The notes: generated by a model not told the origin, from the sequence alone. A DNA stretch of 64,000 bases from SZAS-79 sp965279075 (GCA_965279075.1 CBDIHI010000012.1:1-64000), one strand, 5' to 3'; shown: positions 17,544 to 26,299, counted from the first letter of the stretch. Made by a program: numbers and translations.

Positions 17544-18488
17544 ATGACCGGCCGCATCCTCGTGACGGGGGCCAGCGGATTCGTCGCAAATGCGTTTTTT
17601 TCCGGCGGCTATGCCGGGGAGAGGCCGGTGGCCGTTTCGCGCCAGCCTGTGGGCCATGCAGGCGCCGAGTGGCGCAGGAGCCCGGACCTGGCGGGCAAAT
17701 CGGACTGGGCCGCTGCCCTCGAAGGTTGCGAAGTGGTGATCCACCTTGCGGGCCGTGTGCATATTGCCGCCGGCGGGGATCCATCGCCTTACTGGGAGGA
17801 GAACTGCGGCGGTACGCTCAAGCTTGCAGGTGATGCGAGTGCTGCAGGCGTAAAGCGTTTCGTATTCCTGAGCAGCGCGAAGGTGCTGGGGGATGAGTCG
17901 GGGACGGCTGCCCTGGCAGAGGATGCGCCGGTCTTGCCAGGAGACCCTTACGCCGAGTCGAAACTCGCGGCAGAGAGGGGCCTGGCCGGGTTGGGGGGCG
18001 CAATGCAGGTGGTCGTCATCCGGCCGCCATTGGTTTACGGTCCCGGCGTGAAAGCCAATTTCGGGGCTTTGCTCTCTGCGGTGGCGAGGGGCGTTCCATT
18101 GCCCCTCGCAAGTATCCGTAATCGCCGCAGCCTGGTGGGCGTCGCCAACCTCGCGTCGGCAATCGCGACTTGTGCGCGATCTCCAATGGCTGCGGGACGC
18201 ACTTTTCACGTGACAGACGGTGATCCGGTCTCCACTCCCGGGCTGGTGCGCGCGCTGGCGGCGGCGCTGGGGCGGTCGCCGCGGTTGTTCAATGTTCCCG
18301 CCCGGATGCTTGAACTGGGCGGCGCGATTGTCGGTCGCAGCGCAATGGTCAAGCGCCTGACGCGCTCCTTGGAACTGGACGACAGCGCCATCCGCGCCGA
18401 ACTCGGATGGAGGCCTGCATTTTCCTTTGAGGCGGGTATCGAGCAGACAGTGCAGTGGTACCGCGGCCTCAAGGGCGTTCGCTGCTAG
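17544..18488 (+). CDS. NAD-dependent epimerase/dehydratase/reductase (extended SDR), nucleotide-sugar type
   Basis: This 314-residue extended SDR starts TGRILVTGASGFVANAFF and carries CEVVIHLAGRVHI, FLSSAKVLGDES and the catalytic PYAESKLAAE (Tyr/Lys). IRPPLVYGPGVKANFGALL and RNRRSLVGVANLASAI resemble the 4-epimerase/reductase (WbpV-like) group found in O-antigen clusters, often near a WbpL-type transferase that is absent here. It is the only SDR in the window that could complete a 4-keto-deoxy-sugar route left open by gmd or rmlC, but an epimerase acting on UDP-sugars is equally possible. The stop codon shares a CTAG with the convergent GT9 gene. Confidence 0.72.
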   Translation: MTGRILVTGASGFVANAFFSGGYAGERPVAVSRQPVGHAGAEWRRSPDLAGKSDWAAALEGCEVVIHLAGRVHIAAGGDPSPYWEENCGGTLKLAGDASAAGVKRFVFLSSAKVLGDESGTAALAEDAPVLPGDPYAESKLAAERGLAGLGGAMQVVVIRPPLVYGPGVKANFGALLSAVARGVPLPLASIRNRRSLVGVANLASAIATCARSPMAAGRTFHVTDGDPVSTPGLVRALAAALGRSPRLFNVPARMLELGGAIVGRSAMVKRLTRSLELDDSAIRAELGWRPAFSFEAGIEQTVQWYRGLKGVRC

Positions 18489-19474
18489 GGCCGAAGCAGC
18501 CGCAGGACTGCATTTACGGCATCCTGTACGGACACGTCCGGGACCTTTCCGCTCGGTGCCTGGAGCACTACATGCGGGACGCCCCAAGGGCGCCAGCGTT
18601 CGACGGGGGAATCCCCGAAGAAGCAGGCGATTGGTTTGCCGAGCCCGGCGGCCAGGTGCATTGCGCCGCCGTCGCTGCACACCACTGCGTCGCATTGCGA
18701 GAGGCCGGCGACCAGGTCGGAAAGTTTGCGGGTCGGGCAGGGCAACATCGGCGTCGCGTCGCGCGTCGCCTGCATGACGGCGCGGGCTTTCCCGTCGTCG
18801 CCCGGATGCTTTGCGTCGTCCTCTGCCCCGGGTGACCAGAACAACAGGATGGAAGCAGCGTGCTTTTCGGCGAGTTCGGCCGCGAGTGATGCAAAGTGAC
18901 TGGCCGGCCATCTCTGCGCTGCGCGCCGCGCGCTGATGTGGAGGCCGATGATGGGCGATTTCATACCCGCCGCGCGGACGGCTGCGCCTGCCTCTTCGGC
19001 GGCCTCCCGGACCGGTATCACCTTCAGCGGCGGGATGGGGCCTTGGTACCCCAGGATGCGCGCTGCGGAGAACGTCCTTTCGACTTCGTGCACTCCGGCC
19101 GTTGGGTCCGCGGAAAGCACGATACGCCCTGGCGACAGCAGCCTGGCGAATCGCGCTCCCCGGATGTCCTGGCCACCGGCGGCGACGACGGCCACGTCGA
19201 GGTTGCGTTTGCGCAGCGCCCAGAGCATGGCAAGGCGTCCGCGGAGCGCGGCTATGGCGCCTTCGTCCTCGCCGATGTGCTTCAGCTTTCGATACGAGAA
19301 TACTTCGTCCACGTCCGGATTGCCTTCGAGCGCAGGCGCGTTGTAGCTGTTGGCGAGCACGCCGACCCACGCTCCGGGGTGGGCCGCGCGGAGTGCGGCG
19401 AGCAGCGGTGTCGTGCAAACGAGGTCGCCGATGTTGTCCCGGCGTATCACCAGGATGCTCCGGAGCGTGGTCAT
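18485..19474 (-). CDS. GT9 (heptosyltransferase-family) protein
   Basis: The 329-residue protein has the GT9 N-terminus SILVIRRDNIGDLVCTTPLL and the C-terminal donor motif VVCSDGGAMHLAAGLGKPIACFFG. The middle contains GLHISARRAAQRWP, the region that binds ADP-heptose phosphates in characterised family members. It closely resembles the GT9 gene at 22954 (shared LLANSYNAP-type segment and similar layout), suggesting paralogues. It lies downstream of a GT4 gene and waaL on the minus strand. The acceptor is unknown. Confidence 0.78.
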   Translation of the reverse strand: MTTLRSILVIRRDNIGDLVCTTPLLAALRAAHPGAWVGVLANSYNAPALEGNPDVDEVFSYRKLKHIGEDEGAIAALRGRLAMLWALRKRNLDVAVVAAGGQDIRGARFARLLSPGRIVLSADPTAGVHEVERTFSAARILGYQGPIPPLKVIPVREAAEEAGAAVRAAGMKSPIIGLHISARRAAQRWPASHFASLAAELAEKHAASILLFWSPGAEDDAKHPGDDGKARAVMQATRDATPMLPCPTRKLSDLVAGLSQCDAVVCSDGGAMHLAAGLGKPIACFFGDSPVERWRPWGVPHVVLQAPSGKVPDVSVQDAVNAVLRLLRP

Positions 19475-19483
19475 GGGTGCGCG

Positions 19484-20635
19484 CTAGCCGCCAATGTCCG
19501 GGAATTGCCGCTCGACGGTGGAAAGCATGGTGCGCGTACGCTGAACCATTGCTTCGAATGAGAACTTCGCCAGGTGCTCGGCGGCGCTCCGGGGATCGGG
19601 ACGGGCGCGGCCCGCCACGAGGGATTCCAGCAGCGCGCCAAAATCCCCGCCGCCGTCGGTGCGTGGATCCCGGTAGAGGAAGCCGCTCTTGCCGTGAAGT
19701 ATGGTCTCCGTGAACGGCGGCGCATCGGGAGCGAGTACCGGGGTTCCCTGCGCCTGGGCTTCCAGCGCATTCAGTCCAAGGGCCTCCTTCTCCGGCAGGC
19801 CGGTCACGAGGTAGTCGATGTGCGGGTAGATGTTCTGTACTGCGGATTGGTACCCCCAGAAGCGCACCCTGTCACGGATCGGCGCCAAGGACTTGCGGAT
19901 GTCCCTTACCTGGGCGTAGCCGCCGTCGCCGAAGAGTTCGAGGTTGACCTGGGGGAACCTTTCAATGTGCGGCACGATCCGGGCGAAGAGTTCCGGAAAC
20001 TGCTTGATCGGCGAAAGCAGCGATACGATCCCGAGCGTGAGGCCGGTCCGGCGGGTGAACACGCGCCGTGACCGGAAGGCCATGGCAACAGGTTCCAGCA
20101 GGGAGAGCAGGCGATCCCTCGCCTTGCGCCGGTCCCAGTGGTAAGGCGAGTTTGCGCGGATCGGACCATCGGCGGAAAGGGGTGGCGCGCGGTCGAGCGA
20201 GTACGTCCCGTACATGGGTTCGGGGTACACCTGCGTGATTCCGGCCTTGCGCAGCAGCCCGATGCAGTACTCGGATACGGTGAAGACGGCCGCGTAGCGT
20301 GAGAAGCCGACAGGACTGCGGCCGAGCATCGGCATGTGCGAAAAGCCTGTAAGCACGTGTTCGCGGGCGGCAAGTTCCGCGAGGCGATCGGGAATGCGGC
20401 TCTGGGTAACGATCAGGGTCCGGCGATCGGGCAGGTGGCGTGCGATGTCTTCTGCGCCGCCTACCCCCACGATGCGGACATGGTCGCCCTCCAGCCCGGC
20501 CCAGAACCGGTTCTCACGATGCACGTAGAGGGTCACCGAGGCCCCGGCCTGTTGCAATGCCCGCGTGAACCAGCGCGTATAGATTTCGCCGCCGCCAACC
20601 GCCCGCTGGAGGTTGATGTGGTGGACGTGCGTCAC
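19484..20635 (-). CDS. GT4 family glycosyltransferase
   Basis: A 383-residue GT-B protein beginning (GTG) THVHHINLQRAVGGGEIYTR, whose GGGE loop is the usual acceptor-side glycine motif. The C-terminal half has GLTLGIVSLLSPIKQF, a LELFGDGGY stretch, and TGLPEKEALGLNALEAQAQG, a version of the EX7E donor motif. The start is taken at 20635 because it overlaps the waaL stop as GTGA; the frame is open further upstream but that part is antisense to nothing recognisable and lacks family features. The function is addition of a hexose during core or O-unit synthesis, with unknown specificity. Confidence 0.74.
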   Translation of the reverse strand: MTHVHHINLQRAVGGGEIYTRWFTRALQQAGASVTLYVHRENRFWAGLEGDHVRIVGVGGAEDIARHLPDRRTLIVTQSRIPDRLAELAAREHVLTGFSHMPMLGRSPVGFSRYAAVFTVSEYCIGLLRKAGITQVYPEPMYGTYSLDRAPPLSADGPIRANSPYHWDRRKARDRLLSLLEPVAMAFRSRRVFTRRTGLTLGIVSLLSPIKQFPELFARIVPHIERFPQVNLELFGDGGYAQVRDIRKSLAPIRDRVRFWGYQSAVQNIYPHIDYLVTGLPEKEALGLNALEAQAQGTPVLAPDAPPFTETILHGKSGFLYRDPRTDGGGDFGALLESLVAGRARPDPRSAAEHLAKFSFEAMVQRTRTMLSTVERQFPDIGG

Positions 20636-21939
20636 CGCGCCTTCGGCCCGGCGCCGCGCAATGACAGCCATCCGCCCAGCAGGAGCATGCTTACGAGGGC
20701 GTGCTCGTGATGCAGGGTCGTATTCACGATGCCCACCAGGATGGCGACCAGCCATGCCGCGAGAGCCCCGGCCCAATAGGTCCACCGCAAGGGTGGATCG
20801 ACAGTCCGCGGCGCGTTTCTCGCGAGTGCCCATCCCCATGCGCCAAGTACGGCCAGCAGCGCCAGAAAGCCCGCGAGGCCACGCTCGACCAGCGTGTTCA
20901 GGTAAAGGCTGTGCCCATGCGCCTGGATCCTGAACCTCTCCTTGTCGAAACGCTCCCCGCGCGCACGATGCCATTCCTCGATACGCTCATAGTTCACGTA
21001 GCTGTAGTTGCCCATGCCGACGCCGAATACAGGGAACTCGCGCCAGCCTTCCAGGCCTGTGCGCCAAACCGCGTCGCGATACGCGAGAAAGTTATTGCTG
21101 TCGAGCAGCTTGGAGTTCTTCTCCACCACCTCCGGCTTCGCGACCAGCAGCGCGCCACCGATCAAGAGTGCTGCGACCGGGACGGCCCAGAGCCGCCTGC
21201 CGGATCGCAGTGCGTAGGTGCCGAGGATCAGGATGCCGACTACGAAGGCTGCCCCCACTGCCGCCCGGCTCTTCATGACGAGGAGCGAAAGCGCGAGCGC
21301 CAGGCAGAGGGCGAGGCCCGCAGCGCGAATCGCCGGACCTTCAGTGGCCCAGGTGGAGCGCACCCAAGCCAGCACCGCGCCGAAGACGATCGCGAGGTAG
21401 ATGGCGCTGTGGTTCACGTGCCCGACAGAATGCAGGCCAAGCGTGCTTCGCTCGCCCGTTACGCGGAACCCGTAGTACCCCCAGAGCAATCCGATAAGGG
21501 TGCTGGTCACTATGCATGCGAGCATGCGCCGGTACGTCGTCTCGTCATAGCCGGAACGCTTCAAGAACAGCAGGACGAGACCGTAGCGCAGGAGGTCGAA
21601 TGCCCCGATCCACTCCTTGTGATGCAGGCCGGCAAAGCCGGCCGCGAGGTATCCAGAAACAATCCAGCAAGCGATCAATGCATCCCAGGCGTCGGGCGGG
21701 CCACCGAAGTCCGTCGTCCTCCACCGGTTTGCGATCCAAAGTCCCACGAAGGCGAGCCAGAGCATGTTCTTCGGCGCTTCGAGAAGCGGGATCGAAAATG
21801 CAAATGCCAGGAGCACATGCAACTCCAGTCGCGAAAGCAGATGCGGAACCGGGATCGCGCGCGAAGGGGAGGCGGGGAGCAAGTTGGACTGTGCCTGGGC
21901 AAGCTGTTGGCCGATTATAATCGCCGTATCCCATGCCAC
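20632..21939 (-). CDS. waaL: O-antigen ligase family protein (WaaL-type)
   Basis: A polytopic membrane protein with about ten to twelve hydrophobic segments (e.g. LHVLLAFAFSIPLLEA, AAGLALCLALALSLLVM, AVPVAALLIGGALLV) and a large periplasmic loop. The loop ends in RIQAHGHSLYLNTLVERG, whose HGHSLYL matches the conserved His region of WaaL-type ligases; GLHSVGHVNHSAIYLAI is a second conserved site. WaaL joins undecaprenyl-linked O-antigen to lipid A-core in the periplasm. The GTG at 21939 would overlap the divergent GT9 gene's ATG by 7 bases; a start further downstream (e.g. TTG at 21882) is possible. Confidence 0.82.
   Translation of the reverse strand: MAWDTAIIIGQQLAQAQSNLLPASPSRAIPVPHLLSRLELHVLLAFAFSIPLLEAPKNMLWLAFVGLWIANRWRTTDFGGPPDAWDALIACWIVSGYLAAGFAGLHHKEWIGAFDLLRYGLVLLFLKRSGYDETTYRRMLACIVTSTLIGLLWGYYGFRVTGERSTLGLHSVGHVNHSAIYLAIVFGAVLAWVRSTWATEGPAIRAAGLALCLALALSLLVMKSRAAVGAAFVVGILILGTYALRSGRRLWAVPVAALLIGGALLVAKPEVVEKNSKLLDSNNFLAYRDAVWRTGLEGWREFPVFGVGMGNYSYVNYERIEEWHRARGERFDKERFRIQAHGHSLYLNTLVERGLAGFLALLAVLGAWGWALARNAPRTVDPPLRWTYWAGALAAWLVAILVGIVNTTLHHEHALVSMLLLGGWLSLRGAGPKAR
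21914..21921. promoter_or_regulatory. Palindromic -10-like element between divergent waaL and GT9 genes
   Basis: ATTATAAT reads TATAAT on both strands (plus 21916-21921, minus 21919-21914). It lies 11 bases before the ATG at 21933. No good -35 at 16-18 bases was found on either strand. If it serves the minus strand, waaL must start downstream of about 21907. Confidence 0.35.
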
Positions 21940-22979
21940 GCAGAGTTCTCTTCGTCATTCGCGGCAAGCTCGGCGACACTCTGGTGGCTTATGCCACTGT
22001 GCGTCGCTATGCGGACGCATTCCCCGGCGACGAGGTAACCCTGCTGACGCGATCCGGCTATGCGGCCTTGCTGGCGCGCGAGCGGGGCGTGCGGGTGATC
22101 GGGTTTGCGAGCCGGATCGGGATGCTTGCGCAACTCGCCCGCCTGCGGCTCGAGCCGGCCTTCGATGCGCTCCTGGTGCTCTGGGGCTTTGGCACGCCGA
22201 TGGAGTGGATCGGCCGGCTGGTGCGCGCCCGGCGCAAGATCTACCTCGACGACCGCTATCCCGATGTATTCCCCGAGCATGCAGACCTCGCGCCGCATCG
22301 CTTGCAGTCCGAGCCGATGTGGCAGGTGGCAAGGCTGTTCGAACCGTCCCTGCCGCAGCCTGACCGGCTCGACGTGCCGAGCCTCGCCGCGCTTCGAAGC
22401 CTGTCTCCGGGAGTGATCGGCGTGGCGCCTCTCGCCGACGAAGCACGCAGGATCATGTCACCCGGCATGCTGGCTTCGTTACTGGAGGGGATCGCATTGC
22501 GGCATCCCGGCGTGCCCGTACGGGTGTTCGTGAACGCCTCCGACCAGGGCGCGGATGCGTTGATTTCCGCGGGCCTGTCGTCGGGCACGGAGTTCTGCTT
22601 CTTCCCGGAGCTGGATGACTTGCTGCGCGGGTTCTCCGATCTTGCCTGCCTCTACTGCACCGATACCGGCCTCTATCACCTTGCAGCCTCGATGGGGATT
22701 CCCGCTACAGTGTTCTTCGGGCCGACGCAGCCGTGGCGCAACATGATGCCTCGCCAACCGGCCACGCGTGGACTCAGGCTGGCGGTGCTCGGCGGCGAGC
22801 ATTGCGAAGAGAAAACCTGCGCGGCCCCGGTGTGCGTTGAAGCTACCGTGAGATGGTTCGGAGGCAACCCACCTCCCGGGGATCTGGGTCGCACGCCCGC
22901 GGGCTGCCCCTTGAGGTCCGCCGCGCCCGAACGAATGGCCGAAGTCACCTTCCATGAAAATACTGATCATCAAGCGTGA
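21933..22979 (+). CDS. GT9 (heptosyltransferase-family) protein
   Basis: A 348-residue protein with the GT9 start RVLFVIRGKLGDTLVAYATVRRY and the donor motif LYCTDTGLYHLAASMGIPATVFFGPTQPW. The C-terminal region has the Cys-rich stretch CEEKTCAAPVC, also seen in some other members. The coding region overlaps the next GT9 gene by 26 bases (22954-22979), so the two are translationally coupled. The last 30 residues are poor in family similarity and may simply read through the start of the following gene. The sugar transferred is unknown. Confidence 0.76.
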   Translation: MPRRVLFVIRGKLGDTLVAYATVRRYADAFPGDEVTLLTRSGYAALLARERGVRVIGFASRIGMLAQLARLRLEPAFDALLVLWGFGTPMEWIGRLVRARRKIYLDDRYPDVFPEHADLAPHRLQSEPMWQVARLFEPSLPQPDRLDVPSLAALRSLSPGVIGVAPLADEARRIMSPGMLASLLEGIALRHPGVPVRVFVNASDQGADALISAGLSSGTEFCFFPELDDLLRGFSDLACLYCTDTGLYHLAASMGIPATVFFGPTQPWRNMMPRQPATRGLRLAVLGGEHCEEKTCAAPVCVEATVRWFGGNPPPGDLGRTPAGCPLRSAAPERMAEVTFHENTDHQA

Positions 22980-23970
22980 CAAGCTCGGCGACCTGCTTCT
23001 AGCCACGCCGATGCTCGCGCACCTGCGGGCGAGCCTTCCTCAGGCCGAGATCCACCTGCTGGCCAACGACTACAACGCATGGGTCGTCGACGGCAATGCC
23101 GACATAGACCGCCGCTGGGTCTATCGGAGGGTGCGCAACGGCCGTCATGTCAGCGTGTCTGCGGCAGTGCAACTGCTGCTTCAGGGCTACGCCCTTCGGC
23201 GGGAGAAATTCGACTGGGTGGTGGTAGCCAACGGAGAGGATTCACCCCGTGCGACCGCGCGCGGGATTTCGGTCCATGGCCGGCGCACCGTTGCGTATTG
23301 CGCCGATCCGAGACGCTATCCGGGCCTGTCCGATCCGCTCGAAGTGCAGCCCCGGATGCACGAGATGGACCGGATGCTCGCCATGCTCTCGCCCCTGGGA
23401 GTGCCGCCTCCCGGCACCACGTTGCACCCCAGGTTCGTCCTGCCGCAGGACGCTGCCTCCTTTGCGCAGGGCTGGCTTGTGGAGAAGGACCTGCGGCCTC
23501 GCGGATACATTGTGCTGGGCCTCGGCGCACGCAGGCCGAAGAAGCAACCCTCAACGGCGCAGGTCCTGCGCTGGAGCGATCACTTCAAGCAAGCCTGGGG
23601 ATTGGATACGGTATTCATGTGGACCCCGGGCGCCTCCGACAACCCCCTCTATCCGGGTGACGATGCGGTTGCACAACCAGTACTGGAGGCAGGTCGGGCG
23701 CATATCCATCCGTTCCGTGGCCCGCTGCGCGAAGCGCTGGGGCTGGTATGGAGCGCGCGCACGAGCATTTTCCCCGACAGCGGCCTGATGCATTTCGCGG
23801 CGGCCAGCCCGGGTGGGGTGCTCGGCTTCTTTGCCGAAACGGACGTGTCGCCGAGCCCGGTGCACTGGGCGCCGCGCGGTCCTGCGGCGGGTTACCTGGA
23901 GGCGGCCAGAAGCGTGGCCGACCTGCCCGATGCGATTGTGCTCGAGCGCATAGCCGAACGCATCGCCTAG
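22954..23970 (+). CDS. GT9 (heptosyltransferase-family) protein
   Basis: A 338-residue GT9 member starting MKILIIKRDKLGDLLLATPM, with LLANDYNAWVVDGNADID and the C-terminal ARTSIFPDSGLMHFAAAS. The mid-protein segment GLGARRPKKQPSTAQVLRW occupies the position of the phosphate-binding loop. It resembles the GT9 gene at 18485 more than WaaC. The start codon is well supported by the shared start motif. The stop codon lies in a CTAG shared with the convergent DUF4254 gene. Confidence 0.78.
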   Translation: MKILIIKRDKLGDLLLATPMLAHLRASLPQAEIHLLANDYNAWVVDGNADIDRRWVYRRVRNGRHVSVSAAVQLLLQGYALRREKFDWVVVANGEDSPRATARGISVHGRRTVAYCADPRRYPGLSDPLEVQPRMHEMDRMLAMLSPLGVPPPGTTLHPRFVLPQDAASFAQGWLVEKDLRPRGYIVLGLGARRPKKQPSTAQVLRWSDHFKQAWGLDTVFMWTPGASDNPLYPGDDAVAQPVLEAGRAHIHPFRGPLREALGLVWSARTSIFPDSGLMHFAAASPGGVLGFFAETDVSPSPVHWAPRGPAAGYLEAARSVADLPDAIVLERIAERIA

Positions 23971-24569
23971 CGTTTCTCGCCGTAGACCGCCGGGTTCAGG
24001 GCCGGGTCGTTGTACATTTTGAACTGGCGGTAGACCTTGAAGCAGGCCTCGCCCCGGGACGCCTCGGCGCGGAGCCTGTCGAAGCACCCGGCGAGGTCAA
24101 GGCGCTGCTCCAGGAAACGCTCGAGGCGCGCCGCGCAATTGGCGATGTGCGCGGCATCCACGTCGCTGCGCCCGGTCTGCAGCCGCATGTGATGCACCTT
24201 CAGGCTCAGGATGGACAGCCGGTCGATCATCGAGCCTGCGGTCTCGGAGTTCAGCCTCGCGCCGGGCAGGCGAGGCGCGGACCGCAGCCTTTCGAGCATG
24301 GCTTCGTCCATGCGCTCGATGGCGTCGTTGCGCTTCTGGTTGTAGCCGTCTATCGCCCGCTTGTTGGCGGCAATTTCCGAATCGGGGACGGTCTTCCTGC
24401 GCGCGAGGTCCTCCTCGTCCCACAACAGGCAGTTGTAACGATGGTTCAATTCGACGAACTGCCAGAGTCCCGATGCGTGGCGTTGCCCCGTCGACTTTGC
24501 CCACCCGGGCATCGAGTGGCAGGCATCGTGGAACGCGAGGATTTCCTCGGAGGTCTGCGGGCTGTCCAT
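23967..24569 (-). CDS. DUF4254 family protein
   Basis: This 200-residue soluble protein has no signal peptide or membrane segment. It is mostly helical and contains the family-typical stretches WQFVELNHRYNCLLWDEEDLAR, shortened here, and NSETAGSMIDRLSILSLKV, followed by a Cys-containing region (NCAARLERFL). DUF4254 has no established function, but members are repeatedly found beside ADP-heptose-type transferases, and here the gene follows an FkbM methyltransferase by 2 bases and faces two GT9 genes. A role in core-sugar metabolism or in partnering a transferase is an inference from neighbourhood only. Confidence 0.75.
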   Translation of the reverse strand: MDSPQTSEEILAFHDACHSMPGWAKSTGQRHASGLWQFVELNHRYNCLLWDEEDLARRKTVPDSEIAANKRAIDGYNQKRNDAIERMDEAMLERLRSAPRLPGARLNSETAGSMIDRLSILSLKVHHMRLQTGRSDVDAAHIANCAARLERFLEQRLDLAGCFDRLRAEASRGEACFKVYRQFKMYNDPALNPAVYGEKR

Positions 24570-24571
24570 CG

Positions 24572-25414
24572 TCAGTGTCCTTTCCTTGTGGCGGAAAGCA
24601 GCCCGACCGGGGCACTTCCCGTTGACAGTTCGACCGTGTATCCCGATTCGGCAAGATGGCGCACAACGAGTTCCGGTCCGCGATGGTATTCCATCCGGAT
24701 TTCGCGCGGGCTCAGGTGGGCAAGGAAGCGGGGATCGGCGAGGAGGTGGTACTCGGCGCCCTCACAGTCGAGCTTGAGGAGGTCGATCGCCTTGGGAAGG
24801 TGTTCCAGGGCGTAGTCGACGCCTTCCACGAAGCGCAGTCGATCGTTGCGCACCTTAGCCTCATCCTTGCGGTCCGACAGCCCCACCTCGTGCAGGACTA
24901 CACGCCCGGCGAGCCCGTTTTCCGCCAGGTTGCGCCGGATGAAGCCGCAGAAGGCTATCGAAGGCTCGAACGCATGCACCGTGGCCCCGCTGCGCGCGAA
25001 CGCGATCGTGCTGTCGCCGACATAGGCGCCGACGTCGACCACCACCTGGCCGGTGAGGTCACGCTGACGGACGCCGTAGGCATCGTCGAGCAGGACTTCC
25101 TTGTAATAGCTCGCCTCGTCGCGGCTCCAGAGGGGCGAGTACAGCGTCAGGCCGTCGACCTTCACCCGTTTCGCGTCTTCCAGGAACTCGAAGTCCGCGC
25201 CTATGCCCTCGAGCCGGCATGCGGTCGGCAGCAGTGGCCAGCACGAAGCCTGGATGGTGAACCGGCGTCCGGATACGAAGGCCACCTCGAACCGGGAACC
25301 GGAAGGCATCAGGGGAAGCCACAGTGCGATGGAGGGGGAGGCAAGGCGCTGCCTGAACAGTGCGGCGGACTTGCAGTAGAGGCGCAGGCGCCGGATTGCG
25401 TCGCGAAGGGACAT
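24572..25414 (-). CDS. FkbM family methyltransferase
   Basis: A SAM-dependent methyltransferase of 280 residues. The SAM-binding region is VVVDVGAYVGDSTIAFA (motif I), followed by VHAFEPSIAFCGFIRRNLAENG (the EP motif typical of the FkbM family) and later DLLKLDCEGAEYHLL. FkbM-type enzymes O-methylate sugars in glycolipids and polysaccharides; here the target would be a core or O-antigen sugar. It sits one base from the waaE-like gene upstream and two bases from the DUF4254 gene downstream, forming a compact minus-strand operon. Confidence 0.84.
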   Translation of the reverse strand: MSLRDAIRRLRLYCKSAALFRQRLASPSIALWLPLMPSGSRFEVAFVSGRRFTIQASCWPLLPTACRLEGIGADFEFLEDAKRVKVDGLTLYSPLWSRDEASYYKEVLLDDAYGVRQRDLTGQVVVDVGAYVGDSTIAFARSGATVHAFEPSIAFCGFIRRNLAENGLAGRVVLHEVGLSDRKDEAKVRNDRLRFVEGVDYALEHLPKAIDLLKLDCEGAEYHLLADPRFLAHLSPREIRMEYHRGPELVVRHLAESGYTVELSTGSAPVGLLSATRKGH

Positions 25415-25415
25415 T

Positions 25416-26231
25416 TCAGCCTGCCTTTTCGCGCATGCGATTCAGTTCCAGGAGCTTGGCGTATTTCATGAAGCTGTTCATGCACCCGATCACCGTGTGC
25501 GCAAGGCCGGGCAGGCCATCTAGAAAGCCGAGCCGGAACACGTAGAACTTGGCGAAGCGCACCAGCGGGCTGGCGATCATCTGCAGCGTGCTTGCGGAAC
25601 GACCGCCTTCGAACAGATGTTGCGCGGCAAGTGTCGTGTAGCGGTTCTGCTTGTCCAGGTAGTCGCGCAGGCTTTCCGCGGACTCGTGCATCAGGTCCCC
25701 CTCCAGAGTGCCGGGGGTCACTGCGTAAAGCACCTTTTCGTGCACGGGGTCGTCGCTCCAGCGTGCCGCGCGCCGGTCGAACAGCCGGGCGCTCCAGTCG
25801 GGATAGCCCTCTCCGTGGCGCAGCCATCGGCCGAGGAAGCGGTTGCAGCGCGCCATGCGGTAAACGGGCGCTTGAGGACTCGCAATGGCGCTGCGGACAC
25901 TCGCGGCCAGGGGCTCGGACACGCGTTCGTCTGCGTCTACGCAAAGTACCCAGTCGTGTGCTGCCTGCTCGACCGCGAACTGCTTCTGCAGCCCGAATCC
26001 GAGCCATTCCTTGGGGATCACGCGAGCGCCGTGCGCGCGCGCGATGTCGCAGGTTCCGTCCGTGCTCCCGGAGTCCACGACGACGATTTCGGCGCAGAAC
26101 GCGAGGGACGCGAGGCAGGGCTCGATGTGTTCGGCGGCGTCCCGGGTAATGAGCACCGCCGTAACGGGCGCGCGCAGATGGTCGGTCAAAGGGGGATATC
26201 CCGTATAATGTGCCCGGCTTGCAGGCCGCAT
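25416..26231 (-). CDS. waaE: GT2 glycosyltransferase, WaaE/KdtX-like
   Basis: A GT-A fold transferase of up to 271 residues. It carries VTAVLITRDAAEHIEPCLASL, VDSGSTDGTCDIARAHGA, KQFAVEQAAHDWVLCVDADERV (DAD donor-metal motif) and later DDPVHEKVL, all typical of WaaE-type beta-1,4-glucosyltransferases acting on heptose I. The C-terminal region has a hydrophobic stretch (VFRLGFLDGLPGLAHTVIG). The start is uncertain: ATG 26231 adds a non-conserved leader MRPASRAHYTGYPP, while a TTG at 26189 would begin just before the conserved part. Divergent from waaC. Confidence 0.8.
   Translation of the reverse strand: MRPASRAHYTGYPPLTDHLRAPVTAVLITRDAAEHIEPCLASLAFCAEIVVVDSGSTDGTCDIARAHGARVIPKEWLGFGLQKQFAVEQAAHDWVLCVDADERVSEPLAASVRSAIASPQAPVYRMARCNRFLGRWLRHGEGYPDWSARLFDRRAARWSDDPVHEKVLYAVTPGTLEGDLMHESAESLRDYLDKQNRYTTLAAQHLFEGGRSASTLQMIASPLVRFAKFYVFRLGFLDGLPGLAHTVIGCMNSFMKYAKLLELNRMREKAG
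26204..26209 (+). promoter_or_regulatory. -10 element of probable waaC-waaA promoter
   Basis: A perfect TATAAT lies 90 bases before the waaC ATG, giving a predicted start of transcription near 26216. No good -35 hexamer is present at 16-18 bases; the region around 26180-26186 is GC-rich. It falls inside the long version of the divergent waaE reading frame, which argues for the shorter waaE start. Confidence 0.4.
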
Positions 26232-26299
26232 TTTAGCCCACTGCGGGGATCGCCCCCGCGAAGCGCTGGGCGGCGCGTCAACCCATCCCGTCGAGCGCC

